Assembly: GCA_000752035.1 (NCBI GenBank)
Contig: CCFE01000024.1
Span: 62,001 to 126,000 of the forward strand
Reading direction: 5' to 3'
Length of the DNA stretch: 64,000 nucleotides
Source of the DNA: Bacillus rubiinfantis
GTDB lineage: Bacteria > Bacillota > Bacilli > Bacillales > Cytobacillaceae
The position numbers were made by a program, and so were the translations under genes. Position 1 is the stretch's first letter; every line of letters starts with the position of its first letter. The notes below the pieces were generated by a model. The model was not told where the DNA came from and searched no databases. It saw only the letters and a program-made list of their open reading frames with translations. This document shows positions 1 to 8,827 of the stretch, piece by piece.

Positions 1-683
1 ACCGGAAGTGTATCACCTTCAGAAACACGCTCCGCAACTAAAACAGAACAAACCCCTTTTCGATCCCGACCGTGAGCATGATAGCGAACAGCCCCAATAG
101 TTAGATGCACTTCACCTGGATGTGCAGTGATACTGCTAGCAATTGAATATAGACGTGCAGTCATTTTTCTTAACATTGAGACTATGTCTTGGGCTGAAGC
201 ACTCCATGGGCCAAAGTCACATAACATATCAAGCAAATCACGCCCATAGCAATATTCTTTCATTTGACCCGCATTTTCAGGAGACAATAACTTATGTAAA
301 TCTTCATTTTCTGTGAATTGGGCAGCCTGCTGCAGGATCTTTTTGGACAATAACGTAATTTCAAAGTAATCTGTCAGCGCTTTCAACAATGGCAGAGTTT
401 CACCTTGTTTACTAATGATAACCTCTGTTTTCCCATCCCAATTCATTTCCTCGAGAATAGCAGTGACCAATTCTGGATCATTACTAGGAAGAATTCCAAG
501 AGCATCACCTGGATTATAAGTAAGACCAGAGCATTCTAATGATAACTCGAGATGTCTTGTTTCTTTGCTGGAGCCAGTCCCATTGATATTACAATTCTTT
601 AAAACTTTCGCTGGAAATGGATTGGTTCTTGAATACGGTGTTACCACTTTTTTGACTTCAGAACTTACTGTAGTAGTTGACAT
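1..683 (-). CDS. cysJ: Sulfite reductase flavoprotein (CysJ-like) N-terminal part, cut by the window edge
   Basis: About 227 codons are visible, with the 3' end outside the window. The protein carries the FAD-binding region of the CysJ/cytochrome P450 reductase family: the motif RLYSIASS, followed by VHLTIGAVRY and a GRDRKGVCS stretch that contacts FAD. Such proteins pass electrons from NADPH to the sulfite reductase hemoprotein during sulfate assimilation. The start is one of two adjacent ATGs (686 or 683) behind the ribosome site GAGGTG, and an in-frame TAA lies upstream. From this start the sequence goes directly into the FAD-binding part. The N-terminal flavodoxin (FMN) domain of full-length CysJ of about 600 residues is absent. 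It is either a short reductase form or a truncated copy. The family call is firm; the exact electron partner is inferred. Confidence 0.8.
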   Translation of the reverse strand, partial: MSTTTVSSEVKKVVTPYSRTNPFPAKVLKNCNINGTGSSKETRHLELSLECSGLTYNPGDALGILPSNDPELVTAILEEMNWDGKTEVIISKQGETLPLLKALTDYFEITLLSKKILQQAAQFTENEDLHKLLSPENAGQMKEYCYGRDLLDMLCDFGPWSASAQDIVSMLRKMTARLYSIASSITAHPGEVHLTIGAVRYHAHGRDRKGVCSVLVAERVSEGDTLP

Positions 684-934
684 CATCTTCACCTCGAATA
701 GTTTATACCCTTACATTAACATGAGTTTTCATCGTGAAGTATATCTATCTTAGAAAAAAATATAAAAAAAGTTTGCGTATATTAGATAATAAGTCACTTG
801 GCGGAGCCGATATCTCGATTGCTACGAACGCGCCGTTAACTTCACCCTGGAGTTCGTTGCAGATGATTTGTTCTTCTACATATAATACTTCAAGACTGGC
901 CTTGAGATTGCTGACATCATGCGCTGTAAAAACT
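684..934. other. Gene-poor stretch upstream of cysJ with a decayed reading frame
   Basis: No intact gene is visible. On the minus strand a frame of about 60 codons runs from a TGA near 921 to a TAG near 751 without any ATG. It reads like real protein (for example NLKASLEVLYVEEQ) but I do not recognise it. It begins directly behind the terminator at 935-966, so it is best read as the tail of a lost gene or as leader DNA for cysJ. Confidence 0.3.
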
Positions 935-966
935 CAAAAAACCGAACATTTTACTACATGTCCGGT
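935..966 (-). terminator. Rho-independent terminator behind the tetR gene
   Basis: On the minus strand a 9-bp stem (ACCGGACAT with ATGTTCGGT, one G-T pair, 8-nt loop) is followed by TTTTTT. It lies about 95 nt after the TetR stop and would end the catabolic operon transcript. Confidence 0.75.
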
Positions 967-1060
967 CAAGAATTTGACGGTTACTTCCAATGGGATCCGC
1001 AATCTGGTTAAGAGCCCACACGCTCAGTCGATAATATTTATGGGTAATTTTTCCTACCTT

Positions 1061-1651
1061 TCACAATAATATCTTAACTAAATAATCTGCATGAATTTCT
1101 GCAATCTCCTCAGGCTTCATGGTTCCATCCTGTTTATACCAGGACTGAACTGAGTTCATTCCTGCCAGAATCATCATTCTTGCCATTTTAACATTGACAT
1201 TTTTAAAAACTCCTGCTTCTATTCCCTCCCAGATCAATTCATCAAAAATATGATTAAACTCATCCCGCTTTTTTAATATTTTCTCTAAATATTTTGCTGA
1301 AAAAGTTTGATCTAGTTTGCCGGCAACATTAAACATCGATTTTTCACTGATTTCAAACATTATATAATCTTTTATTAACCCTTTTATCTTTTCATCAGGT
1401 TCTAAATCTCTATGTTTAAACTCTTTTATTACTTCAATACTTGGTTCAATAATCATCATGTGGCATGCAAATAGCAGTTCCTCTTTATTTTTAAAATAAT
1501 AATACATAGAACCTTTTGTCATAAGTAATTGGGCAGCGATTTCCTCCATAGTTGTTTTTTCATATCCTTTTTCAGCAATGATGGAGATCGCTGACCGGAT
1601 GATATCATTCTTCTTCTTTTCCATCTTCTTTTGTCTTAGGCTGGTACTCAA
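1061..1651 (-). CDS. TetR/AcrR-family transcriptional regulator
   Basis: 196-residue regulator with a TetR-type helix-turn-helix at about residues 15-60 (EKGYEKTTMEEIAAQL followed by KGSMYYYFKNKEEL). The remaining part is an all-helical ligand-binding domain. The start is a TTG at 1651, chosen because GGGGAG lies 8-9 nt upstream. It is the last gene of the minus-strand catabolic cluster, 190 nt after the acyl-CoA ligase. By analogy with FadR-like TetR proteins beside fatty-acid genes it probably senses an acyl-CoA and represses the cluster; that ligand is inferred. A pair of direct repeats at 10047-10078 in the divergent promoter region is a candidate binding site. Confidence 0.88.
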   Translation of the reverse strand: MSTSLRQKKMEKKKNDIIRSAISIIAEKGYEKTTMEEIAAQLLMTKGSMYYYFKNKEELLFACHMMIIEPSIEVIKEFKHRDLEPDEKIKGLIKDYIMFEISEKSMFNVAGKLDQTFSAKYLEKILKKRDEFNHIFDELIWEGIEAGVFKNVNVKMARMMILAGMNSVQSWYKQDGTMKPEEIAEIHADYLVKILL

Positions 1652-1840
1652 AATAAACTCCCCTTTGTTCTTTCACTATATGTTATGGGATTTCTTAATA
1701 GATTTGATTCTACATGCAATTATAATCAATCTTTTAAGAAGATTAAATCCCTTCATTCTTATGAGGTGACCTATAAAAGGGAATGGGTCACTTAGTTTTG
1801 CTGCTACCATTATTAGTTTTCCTTTTCAGCTAAGACAAAA
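1652..1840. other. Spacer between acyl-CoA ligase and tetR with a 6-bp inverted repeat
   Basis: AT-rich spacer. GTGACC at 1766-1771 and GGTCAC at 1786-1791 form an inverted repeat with a 14-nt gap. It has no T-run on either strand, so it is not a convincing terminator; it could be a regulator site for tetR. Confidence 0.3.
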
Positions 1841-3514
1841 TTACCGCAGCTGCATAATGCCCTTTGATGTCACTCTGATTTTCCCATCTTTTTCGCAATC
1901 CCACGTTTTGCTTGAAGAACTCTTTCTAGCTTCTTCTTGTAATGGCATTTTAAGTAGTTTCCCCGTTGGTGTGCGTGGAAGTTCATTATAGAATTCAATA
2001 TACCTTGGTACCATAAAGTGACCCATATTTTGATAGCAATATTCGACAATATCTAAATATGTTAAGCTAGATTCTTGTTTTAAGACAATACAAGCTTTGA
2101 TATCATCCTCTCCAATTGGCGAAGGGATAGCAATCACCGCTGATTCTGCAATTTCAGGATGTTTATTAAGCATGCTTTCCATTTCAAATGAGGAGATATT
2201 TTCACCCTTACGTCGAATCGCATCTTTCATCCGGTCAAGAAAATATAGGTACCCTTTATCATCTTGATAAAAGCGGTCACCGGTATGGAACCATAAGTTT
2301 TGCCAGGCTTCGACGGTTTTTTCAGGCTTATTATAATAGCCTAACATTACAATATGAGGTAATTTAGGGCGTACAAGTAATTCTCCAGCTTGGCCTGGCT
2401 TGCAAGGATGATCATGTTCATCAACGATTAAAATATCAACGAATTCTGTTAACGGCTTTCCACAAGAGCCTGGGCAATCTTCCTCCATTTCCGTTGCAGT
2501 CACAGCATTCCATTCCGTTGAACCGTATGCTTCAACGAGCTTCAAACCAAACCGTTGTTGGATCTCTATATAATTTTCCTTTGGAGCAGGAATAGCATAT
2601 ACGGCTCTAACACTATTATTTGCTTCCTTTTCATTGACTGGCTGATTGTATAACATCGTTAAAATTCCACCAACTGCAGGAAAAAGAGTAATTTGATGTT
2701 CCTGTATTTCATCCCAGAAACCTGTAACACTAAAATTCTTTTTTAGCACCATCTTAGCTCCTGAAATCATACATCCAAGGGTAATAAATTTTGCAGCGAC
2801 ATGATAGAATGGAAGAAAATTCAATGATATATCATCAGTAGTGTATTGCATAATATCAGCCTGAAATAGACCCATAAAATACAAATGATGATTCGTAATT
2901 AGAACTCCTTTAGAAGGCCCAGTCGTACCCGAGGTATAAATAATACAGGCTGGGTCGTAGTGTTTTATTGGGTCATTTTCCAGTTCCCGGTGTAAATGAA
3001 TCAAGATTTCTTCATGATAGACTGTTAGAGCCTCCCATTGGTAGGTTTCCCAATTTTCTAACGCATTACATTCGTTTTGACCGTGAAGGATTACGGTTTT
3101 GATGTTCTTAAGTCCTGAAGAAATATTAGTAAACTCATCATAAAATTCTTCATTTAGTATCAAATACGGTGCATCACAATCATTAATCAGATATTGTAGA
3201 GTATCACCTTTATAAATCGTATTAATGGGTATCTCCACAGCACCGATTTTGGCCAAAGCAAACCATAGGTATAAAAAATCCCTAGATGTAGGCATTAATA
3301 TAGCAACATGGGTTCCTTTTCTAATTCCAATTTGGTATAAGTTAGCAGCAAGAATGTCTACCGACTTTTTCATCTCCGAATAGGAAATTTCTTCTTTCCC
3401 ACTAACTAAATCGACAATAAACGTGTTACTCCCTCTTTGTGCTGCGCATGTTTCTAATAAATTAGCAATCACTCGATCATAATAGGGGACAACGTCTGCA
3501 TATGGATGAAGCAT
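1841..3514 (-). CDS. Acyl-CoA synthetase (AMP-forming), CaiC-like
   Basis: 557-residue adenylate-forming enzyme that activates a carboxylic acid to its CoA thioester through an acyl-AMP. The P-loop YTSGTTGPSKG sits at about residues 193-203, the adenine motif YGSTEWN near 340, the ATP-binding WFHTGDR and hinge RRKGENISSFE near 430-455, and the catalytic lysine motif PRTPTGKLLK near 520. The start at 3514 follows the strong ribosome site TAGGAGGT. It lies 12 nt downstream of the CoA-transferase gene in the same operon. The acid substrate cannot be read from sequence; overall shape resembles crotonobetaine/carnitine and medium-chain acyl-CoA ligases. It probably feeds the adjacent acyl-CoA dehydrogenase and hydratase. 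Confidence 0.9.
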   Translation of the reverse strand: MLHPYADVVPYYDRVIANLLETCAAQRGSNTFIVDLVSGKEEISYSEMKKSVDILAANLYQIGIRKGTHVAILMPTSRDFLYLWFALAKIGAVEIPINTIYKGDTLQYLINDCDAPYLILNEEFYDEFTNISSGLKNIKTVILHGQNECNALENWETYQWEALTVYHEEILIHLHRELENDPIKHYDPACIIYTSGTTGPSKGVLITNHHLYFMGLFQADIMQYTTDDISLNFLPFYHVAAKFITLGCMISGAKMVLKKNFSVTGFWDEIQEHQITLFPAVGGILTMLYNQPVNEKEANNSVRAVYAIPAPKENYIEIQQRFGLKLVEAYGSTEWNAVTATEMEEDCPGSCGKPLTEFVDILIVDEHDHPCKPGQAGELLVRPKLPHIVMLGYYNKPEKTVEAWQNLWFHTGDRFYQDDKGYLYFLDRMKDAIRRKGENISSFEMESMLNKHPEIAESAVIAIPSPIGEDDIKACIVLKQESSLTYLDIVEYCYQNMGHFMVPRYIEFYNELPRTPTGKLLKMPLQEEARKSSSSKTWDCEKDGKIRVTSKGIMQLR

Positions 3515-3526
3515 TCCTATTACCTC

Positions 3527-4744
3527 CTAATTTTTAATAATTCCTTTGTCTAGTAAATGGTTAATTTCCTGTTCGGTATAATTTGCTTTTTTCAGGATTT
3601 CTACTGAATGGTCACCTTGTTTAGGAGGTGAAGCAAATTCTCCCTTTACTGCATTCAAAGATTCATGGGCTGACCCAAATTTTATTGGAAGACGAATCTT
3701 AGGAACAGCGTGACTCGAAAGATTATTTAATGAAATATACTCTACAATATTTCTATCCCGAAAATGATTCTCCTTCATAACTTCCTCTGTATTCAAAACG
3801 GGTGTTACACAGCAATCCGCCGTGTCAAAAATGGCGTTCCACTCCGCTAGAGTCTTTGCTTTGATTTTATTTTGTAAGAGTACATAGTTTCGATTACTCG
3901 TATTTGCAACTGAGAAGGCTTCCTCTCTTAGCTCTGGCATTTCTAAAATATCGCAAATTTGTTGCCAAAACTTATCCTCAACTGCTCCAAAAGCTAGATA
4001 ACGATGGTCCACCGTTTCATAGATATGGTAACAAAGAACCCCACCATTTAATAACTCTCGCCCCCTATTACTAACCCTCCCAGTAGATAAATAGTCCAAA
4101 TATGGGTTAAGCATCCATGTAGAGATAACATCAAACATTGAAATATCAATATATTGACCTTCTCCAGTCAATTGCCGTTGATAAAGGGCACTGACAATGC
4201 CAAGAGTAGCAGAGACTCCTGAACCGATATCTGCAATTTGCGTTCCAGGTATAGCTGGCTTTGACTCCGGCTGACTACCATTTACATCAAGAAATCCTGA
4301 TAAACTGAGAAAATTGATATCATGACCAGGCATTTTGGCTCGATTTCCTGTTTGTCCAAAAGCAGAAATTGAGCAGTAAATGATAGTAGGATTGATTGCT
4401 TTTACCGCAGAATAATCAATTTTTAACCGCTCGACTGTCCCAGGGCGAAAACTCTCAACAATCACATCCGCTGTTTCCGCTAATCGGTAAAAAATTTGCC
4501 GTCCTTCTTCCGTTTTTAAATTAAGAGCAATGCTTTGTTTGCTATAATTGGTGGCAGAAAAATAGCAACTGAATTCTGGAGACGACGCAAAAGAGGGCCC
4601 AAGGTCTCTTAGGTAATCACCTTTTTCAGTATCTTCAACTTTAATGATTTCGGCGCCATATTCAGCGAAAAATTGTGTCGCATAGCCACCTGGCAATAAA
4701 CGAGTTAAGTCCAAAATTTTTAGCCCTTTAAATGAAATCATCAT
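3527..4744 (-). CDS. CaiB/BaiF family (class III) CoA-transferase
   Basis: About 405 residues. The N-terminus GLKILDLTRLLPGG, the stretch AEYGAEIIKVED, and the segment GHDINFLSLSG with the catalytic aspartate (forms an aspartyl-CoA intermediate in the family) identify a class III CoA-transferase, which moves CoA between acids without ATP. An upstream in-frame ATG would overlap the end of the hydratase gene. I chose the adjacent ATG pair at 4744/4741 because AGAGGT lies immediately upstream, which leaves a 13-nt gap. With the CoA ligase it gives the cluster two ways to load its substrate with CoA. The donor and acceptor are unknown. Confidence 0.9.
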   Translation of the reverse strand: MMISFKGLKILDLTRLLPGGYATQFFAEYGAEIIKVEDTEKGDYLRDLGPSFASSPEFSCYFSATNYSKQSIALNLKTEEGRQIFYRLAETADVIVESFRPGTVERLKIDYSAVKAINPTIIYCSISAFGQTGNRAKMPGHDINFLSLSGFLDVNGSQPESKPAIPGTQIADIGSGVSATLGIVSALYQRQLTGEGQYIDISMFDVISTWMLNPYLDYLSTGRVSNRGRELLNGGVLCYHIYETVDHRYLAFGAVEDKFWQQICDILEMPELREEAFSVANTSNRNYVLLQNKIKAKTLAEWNAIFDTADCCVTPVLNTEEVMKENHFRDRNIVEYISLNNLSSHAVPKIRLPIKFGSAHESLNAVKGEFASPPKQGDHSVEILKKANYTEQEINHLLDKGIIKN

Positions 4745-4757
4745 GTAACCTCTTTTC

Positions 4758-5540
4758 TTATCTTCCGTTAAAAACTGGCTTTCTTTTTTCAATAAACGCC
4801 CTCATACCTTCTTTCTGGTCTTCAGAACTAAACAGCAAGGCAAATTCTTGAAGCACATATTGAATTCCTTTCTCATAATCCATTTCTGATGCAACATTCA
4901 CTGCTCGTTTTATCGCTGCAAGTGCTAATGGACTTTTTTCGCCCAGTTCACTTGCCAATTTTAAAGCTTCCGAAAACACATCCCCATTCTCTACGATTCG
5001 ATTAGATAACCCCCACTGGTAGGCTGTTTCTGCATCAATTAATTTTCCAGTCATTAAGATTTCCTTAGCCTTGGCACGGCCAAGCCATCTCGTTAATCTG
5101 ATGGTCGCTCCTGCTCCCGGAATTACCCCGATATTTACTTCGGCCAACCCAAATTTAGCTGTTCGATCTGTGATGACAAAGTCACAGGCCAAGGTTAATT
5201 CCGTCCCCCCAGCAGGTGCATATCCATGAACTGCCGCAATGACGGGCTTGGAGATTGATTCAATCTTCGCAAACATCGCAATCCATTGTTTTGTTTTTTC
5301 TCTTACCACTAATGATGTATCATTCGCCATTTCATCAATATCAGCGCCGGCACTGAACGCTTTATTACCTGCGCCGCGAAAAATGATTGTTTTTACCTCT
5401 TCATCATGTTCTGATAGGTCTAATGCCGAGGTAATTTCTCTTATCATTTTCATATTCATCGCATTTTTTACATGTGGACGATTGAGGGTAATAACCGCTG
5501 ATTGCTCCATTTTTTCAAATACAATACATTCATAAGTCAT
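4758..5540 (-). CDS. Enoyl-CoA hydratase/isomerase (crotonase family)
   Basis: 260 residues with the crotonase fold. The oxyanion-hole segment FSAGADIDEM is at about 60-70, and both catalytic-type glutamates are present in PAGGTELTLACD (about 110-120) and AEVNIGVIPGAGAT (about 136-148). It would hydrate the 2-enoyl-CoA made by the acyl-CoA dehydrogenase of the same operon. The start at 5540 follows AAGGAGGT, which touches the stop codon of the E2 gene. Family members also include isomerases and dehalogenases, so the exact reaction is inferred from context. Confidence 0.9.
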   Translation of the reverse strand: MTYECIVFEKMEQSAVITLNRPHVKNAMNMKMIREITSALDLSEHDEEVKTIIFRGAGNKAFSAGADIDEMANDTSLVVREKTKQWIAMFAKIESISKPVIAAVHGYAPAGGTELTLACDFVITDRTAKFGLAEVNIGVIPGAGATIRLTRWLGRAKAKEILMTGKLIDAETAYQWGLSNRIVENGDVFSEALKLASELGEKSPLALAAIKRAVNVASEMDYEKGIQYVLQEFALLFSSEDQKEGMRAFIEKRKPVFNGR

Positions 5541-5555
5541 TGGTTCTGACCTCCT

Positions 5556-6839
5556 TTAGCTCATAAGCAGTAATGTAGGGGAATTTAACATTCTTTTGAT
5601 GGTTTGAATAAACTTTCCGGCTGCTTCTCCGTCCACCATCTGATGGTCAACCGTCAGATTATAATAACAGCTTCTTCCCACAACAATTTCATCTTTTTCA
5701 TTCACAACCGCCTGCTTCGTTACGGCACCAACTCCTAAAATACCTAGTTCCTTTGTATTTAAGATTGGCGTACCAAGTTCCCCTCCATAGCTGCCTACGT
5801 TTGTAAGAGTAAACGTACTTCCCGATAAATCTGTAGCTGTCAATTGATTTTGGCGGGCCTTTTCAGCAAGCTCCTTTATTTCTTTGTGGATAAGGTATAA
5901 ACTTTTTTTATTTGCATTTCTAATTGGCGGTACAACCAATCCTTTCTCCGTCGAGACGGCAACACCGATATTAATGTCTTCCCATATAATCAGTTCATCG
6001 GTTTCATACGTCGCATTTAAATGACGATGCTCTTCTAATGCCAGTGCAGTTGCTTTCACAAACAAAGCTGCCCATGATGGTTTTATAGAATGAGGAAGCA
6101 AATCGTCTTTCATTTGTTGATAAATGGGCCAGAGTTTATCCAGAGAGATGGACCCCATTAAGGTCATTTGTGCCGTTTGCTGTAGACTGTTAAACATATT
6201 TCTTGCTATCGTTTTCCGTATAGGTGATAATGGCTGCTTTGAACGAATCTTTCTCTCGGCTTCTACTTTTATACTTTCTTGCTGTTTTTTGTCTGTTTGG
6301 GAGATTTGCGTTTTCCTTGCCTCATAAACATCTTTTGCGAGAATCGCTCCTTGTGGTCCTGACCCGCTTACTTTTAAAAGATTAATCCCTAGCTCCTTAG
6401 CAATCCTTTTGGCGGCCGGACTCCCTATTATTCTTTCAGGCTTAAAGGAAGCGGATGTTTCTAATGGATTTTTCATTTGTCTCCTTCTAGCTGCTGGAGA
6501 TAACTGTTGTTTCATTTCCTTTACTAGCTGAGGTTCTTGATAGAGATGTACCTTTCGAGGATTTTGAAACTTGCTCGTCACTTCCTTCTCTTCTGGACTC
6601 TTATCTGAAACTGAAACAATATAGCCTATTGTATCGGTCATACGAGCACTTTCGCCTTGTTGCAGCATGATTTTTAAAATTCCAGAAGCAGGTGCAAGGA
6701 TGTCGCTATTAACCTTTTCTGTTTCCACTGAAGCAATAATTTCATCTTTTTCAACTGCCGCCCCTTCCTCCTTTTCCCAAGAGGTTAGAATTACTTCACC
6801 ATCTTCCACACCAATCTTAGGAATGGTAATCTCAATCAT
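5556..6839 (-). CDS. Dihydrolipoyl acyltransferase, E2 of a 2-oxoacid dehydrogenase complex
   Basis: 427 residues. A lipoyl domain occupies about residues 1-75 with the lipoylated lysine in ETEKVNSD. A peripheral-subunit-binding domain follows at about 140-175 (SPAAKRIAKELGI, GSGPQGAILAKDV), after a charged linker. The catalytic domain ends with the active-site motif DHQMVDGEAAG, where the family has HRxxDG. E2 takes the acyl group from E1 on its lipoyl arm and passes it to CoA. The start at 6839 follows GAAGGGGGA, which overlaps the end of the E1-beta gene. The E1-beta, E1-alpha and divergent E3 genes complete the complex. Confidence 0.92.
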   Translation of the reverse strand: MIEITIPKIGVEDGEVILTSWEKEEGAAVEKDEIIASVETEKVNSDILAPASGILKIMLQQGESARMTDTIGYIVSVSDKSPEEKEVTSKFQNPRKVHLYQEPQLVKEMKQQLSPAARRRQMKNPLETSASFKPERIIGSPAAKRIAKELGINLLKVSGSGPQGAILAKDVYEARKTQISQTDKKQQESIKVEAERKIRSKQPLSPIRKTIARNMFNSLQQTAQMTLMGSISLDKLWPIYQQMKDDLLPHSIKPSWAALFVKATALALEEHRHLNATYETDELIIWEDINIGVAVSTEKGLVVPPIRNANKKSLYLIHKEIKELAEKARQNQLTATDLSGSTFTLTNVGSYGGELGTPILNTKELGILGVGAVTKQAVVNEKDEIVVGRSCYYNLTVDHQMVDGEAAGKFIQTIKRMLNSPTLLLMS

Positions 6840-6842
6840 GCT

Positions 6843-7820
6843 TCATTCCCCCTTCATTACCTGTTCTACTGCGGCGATTAACTTTTCTTCTGATGGTAAA
6901 ATATAATCTTCTCCTCGCCCAACAGGAAGAGGAACAAATTTAGAGGTAACCCTTTTGATTGGTGCATCGAGGTAATAAAGCGCATGCTCCGAAATCAGTG
7001 CCGCAATTTCTGAGCCAAAGCCAAATGGAGCTGGTGCTTCATGTACAATTACGAGTCTAGAGGTTTTCTTTAATGACTCAATAATTAACTGTGAATCAAT
7101 TGGCATGACTGTACGCGGGTCGATGATTTCAACATTTATTCCTTTCTTCTCTAATGTTCTCGCCGCTTCTTTAGCTAAGTGAACCATTGAACCAAGTGCC
7201 ACAATCGTCACATCAGAACCTTCTTTAACAATTTTTCCTTTGCCAATCGGTATTAGATATTCCGCTTCTGGGATTTCTTCTTTTAAGCTCATAAGCGACT
7301 TTTGTTCTAAAAAGATAACCGGATCAGGGTCACGAATAGCACTTTTTAATAATCCCTTTACATCATAAGCATTTGATGGATATACAACCTTAAGTCCAGG
7401 CACATGTCCAAACATGCTCTCTAATGATTGTGAATGATGCATTCCTGTTCTAAAACCGCCGCCCGCTAAAGTGCGTACAACAAGCGGGATATTTACCTGT
7501 CCACCATACATATAGCGCATTTTGGCTGCATGGTTGGCAATTTGGTCCATAGCCAAGTAAATAAAGTCCATAAACATAATTTCTATAACAGGACGCAGCC
7601 CCACAGCAGCTGCCCCAACACCCAAACCAGCAATCGCTTCTTCACTAACAGGTGTATCTTTTACCCGTCGCTCACCGTACTTCGCTAATAATCCCCTTGT
7701 CAGTCCGAACGAACCGCCCGTTTCTGCAACATCCTCCCCGATAATAAATACCTTGTCATCCCGGGCCATTTCCTCATCTAATGCATTTGTAATTGCCCAT
7801 CGATAATTAATCTTTGCCAT
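6843..7820 (-). CDS. 2-oxoacid dehydrogenase E1 component, beta subunit
   Basis: 325 residues, transketolase-like pyrimidine-binding half of a thiamine-diphosphate E1. Typical segments are FIIGEDVAETGGSFGLT near residue 25, PVSEEAIAGLGVGAA near 60, HHSQSLESMFGHVPGLKVV near 128-146, and the C-terminal HEAPAPFGFGSEI. It works with the alpha subunit just upstream (3-nt gap) to decarboxylate a 2-oxoacid and load the E2 lipoyl arm. The sequence is nearer to acetoin or branched-chain E1-beta proteins than to the long E. coli type, but the substrate cannot be fixed from sequence alone. Confidence 0.92.
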   Translation of the reverse strand: MAKINYRWAITNALDEEMARDDKVFIIGEDVAETGGSFGLTRGLLAKYGERRVKDTPVSEEAIAGLGVGAAAVGLRPVIEIMFMDFIYLAMDQIANHAAKMRYMYGGQVNIPLVVRTLAGGGFRTGMHHSQSLESMFGHVPGLKVVYPSNAYDVKGLLKSAIRDPDPVIFLEQKSLMSLKEEIPEAEYLIPIGKGKIVKEGSDVTIVALGSMVHLAKEAARTLEKKGINVEIIDPRTVMPIDSQLIIESLKKTSRLVIVHEAPAPFGFGSEIAALISEHALYYLDAPIKRVTSKFVPLPVGRGEDYILPSEEKLIAAVEQVMKGE

Positions 7821-7823
7821 TTT

Positions 7824-8813
7824 TTATTCTCCTTTAAAAAATGAGTTATCCATATATACATTCATTAACAGGTCTTCCTCATTAGGGAATGGACTTGCTG
7901 ATGCAAAAATAATCGCTTCCTGAATTTGCTGGTCGCGTTCTCGTTTTAATTTCTCTACCTCTTCAACTCCGACAGAAGCCAGCAGACATTGTTCAATTGT
8001 TTGCAAAGGATCACGTTTTACCCAGCTTTCTATCTCTTCTTTTGTCCGATAGAGCTGAGGATCGCCTTCATAATGTCCTCTCCAGCGATATGTTTTACAT
8101 TCAATTAGGCTTGGCCCTTCTCCATTCCTAGCCCTTTCAATGGCTTGGTGAATATGACTATGAACGGCCTCCACATCATAGCCATCGACAATATAGCCAG
8201 GGATTCCATATCCAGCTGCCCGTTTACCTATATCCTGTTGCTTCATACCTTTTGAAATCGGACTTAACTCGGCGTAAAAATTATTTTCACAGATAAATAC
8301 GATGGGCAAATTCCATGTTGCTGCAAAATTCAAACTCTCGTGAAAGGCACCTTGGGGGACCGAACCATCTCCAAAGCTGCAAATCGTAATATTATTTGAT
8401 CCTTCATAAAATTGTTTAAACGCCGTTCCAAGCGAAATCGGCATCCCAGCTCCTAAAATTCCAGATGAGCCAAGTAATCCTTTCGATAGATCTGCCAGGT
8501 GTGCTTCACCACCAACACCTCCACAAAGACCATCTTTTCTTCCCATGATCTCAGCTAGAAGCTTTCCTGGATTAACCCCTCTGGCTAGAAAATAGGACTT
8601 TGAACGATGATAAGGGATGATATAATCTCCATCCTCCAACATCGTGCAAAGAACCGAACCTACTAACTCTTGACCAATTCCGGAATGAAGCCACCCTTCA
8701 ATTTGTCCTTTACTAAATAGATCAATGGTTGCTTCTTCAAACTTACGGGTTAAATACGCATTAGAAAAAACCTCTAACAATCTTTGCTCTGATAACGTTT
8801 TCATTTTAATCAA
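7824..8813 (-). CDS. 2-oxoacid dehydrogenase E1 component, alpha subunit
   Basis: 329 residues. It contains the thiamine-diphosphate motif from GDGSVPQGAFHESLN to the closing NN (about residues 148-178), and the phosphorylation-loop equivalent YRWRGHYEGD near 245. The lengths of this and the beta subunit match the AcoA/AcoB and PdhA/PdhB heterotetramer type. The start is a TTG at 8813, preferred over an ATG three codons in because GAGAGGTG lies 7 nt before the TTG. It sits 14 nt after the acyl-CoA dehydrogenase, in the same operon. Confidence 0.92.
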   Translation of the reverse strand: MIKMKTLSEQRLLEVFSNAYLTRKFEEATIDLFSKGQIEGWLHSGIGQELVGSVLCTMLEDGDYIIPYHRSKSYFLARGVNPGKLLAEIMGRKDGLCGGVGGEAHLADLSKGLLGSSGILGAGMPISLGTAFKQFYEGSNNITICSFGDGSVPQGAFHESLNFAATWNLPIVFICENNFYAELSPISKGMKQQDIGKRAAGYGIPGYIVDGYDVEAVHSHIHQAIERARNGEGPSLIECKTYRWRGHYEGDPQLYRTKEEIESWVKRDPLQTIEQCLLASVGVEEVEKLKRERDQQIQEAIIFASASPFPNEEDLLMNVYMDNSFFKGE

Positions 8814-8827
8814 GATTTTTCACCTCT

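Noticed and set aside
734..1069. 111-codon plus-strand frame
   Set aside because: It runs across the tetR terminator and has no ribosome site or recognisable domain.
1766..1791. Terminator behind the acyl-CoA ligase
   Set aside because: The 6-bp inverted repeat has a long gap and no T-run; it is only noted as a possible operator.
4745..4792. Longer N-terminus of the CaiB-type transferase
   Set aside because: It would overlap the hydratase gene and place the strong ribosome site inside the coding region.
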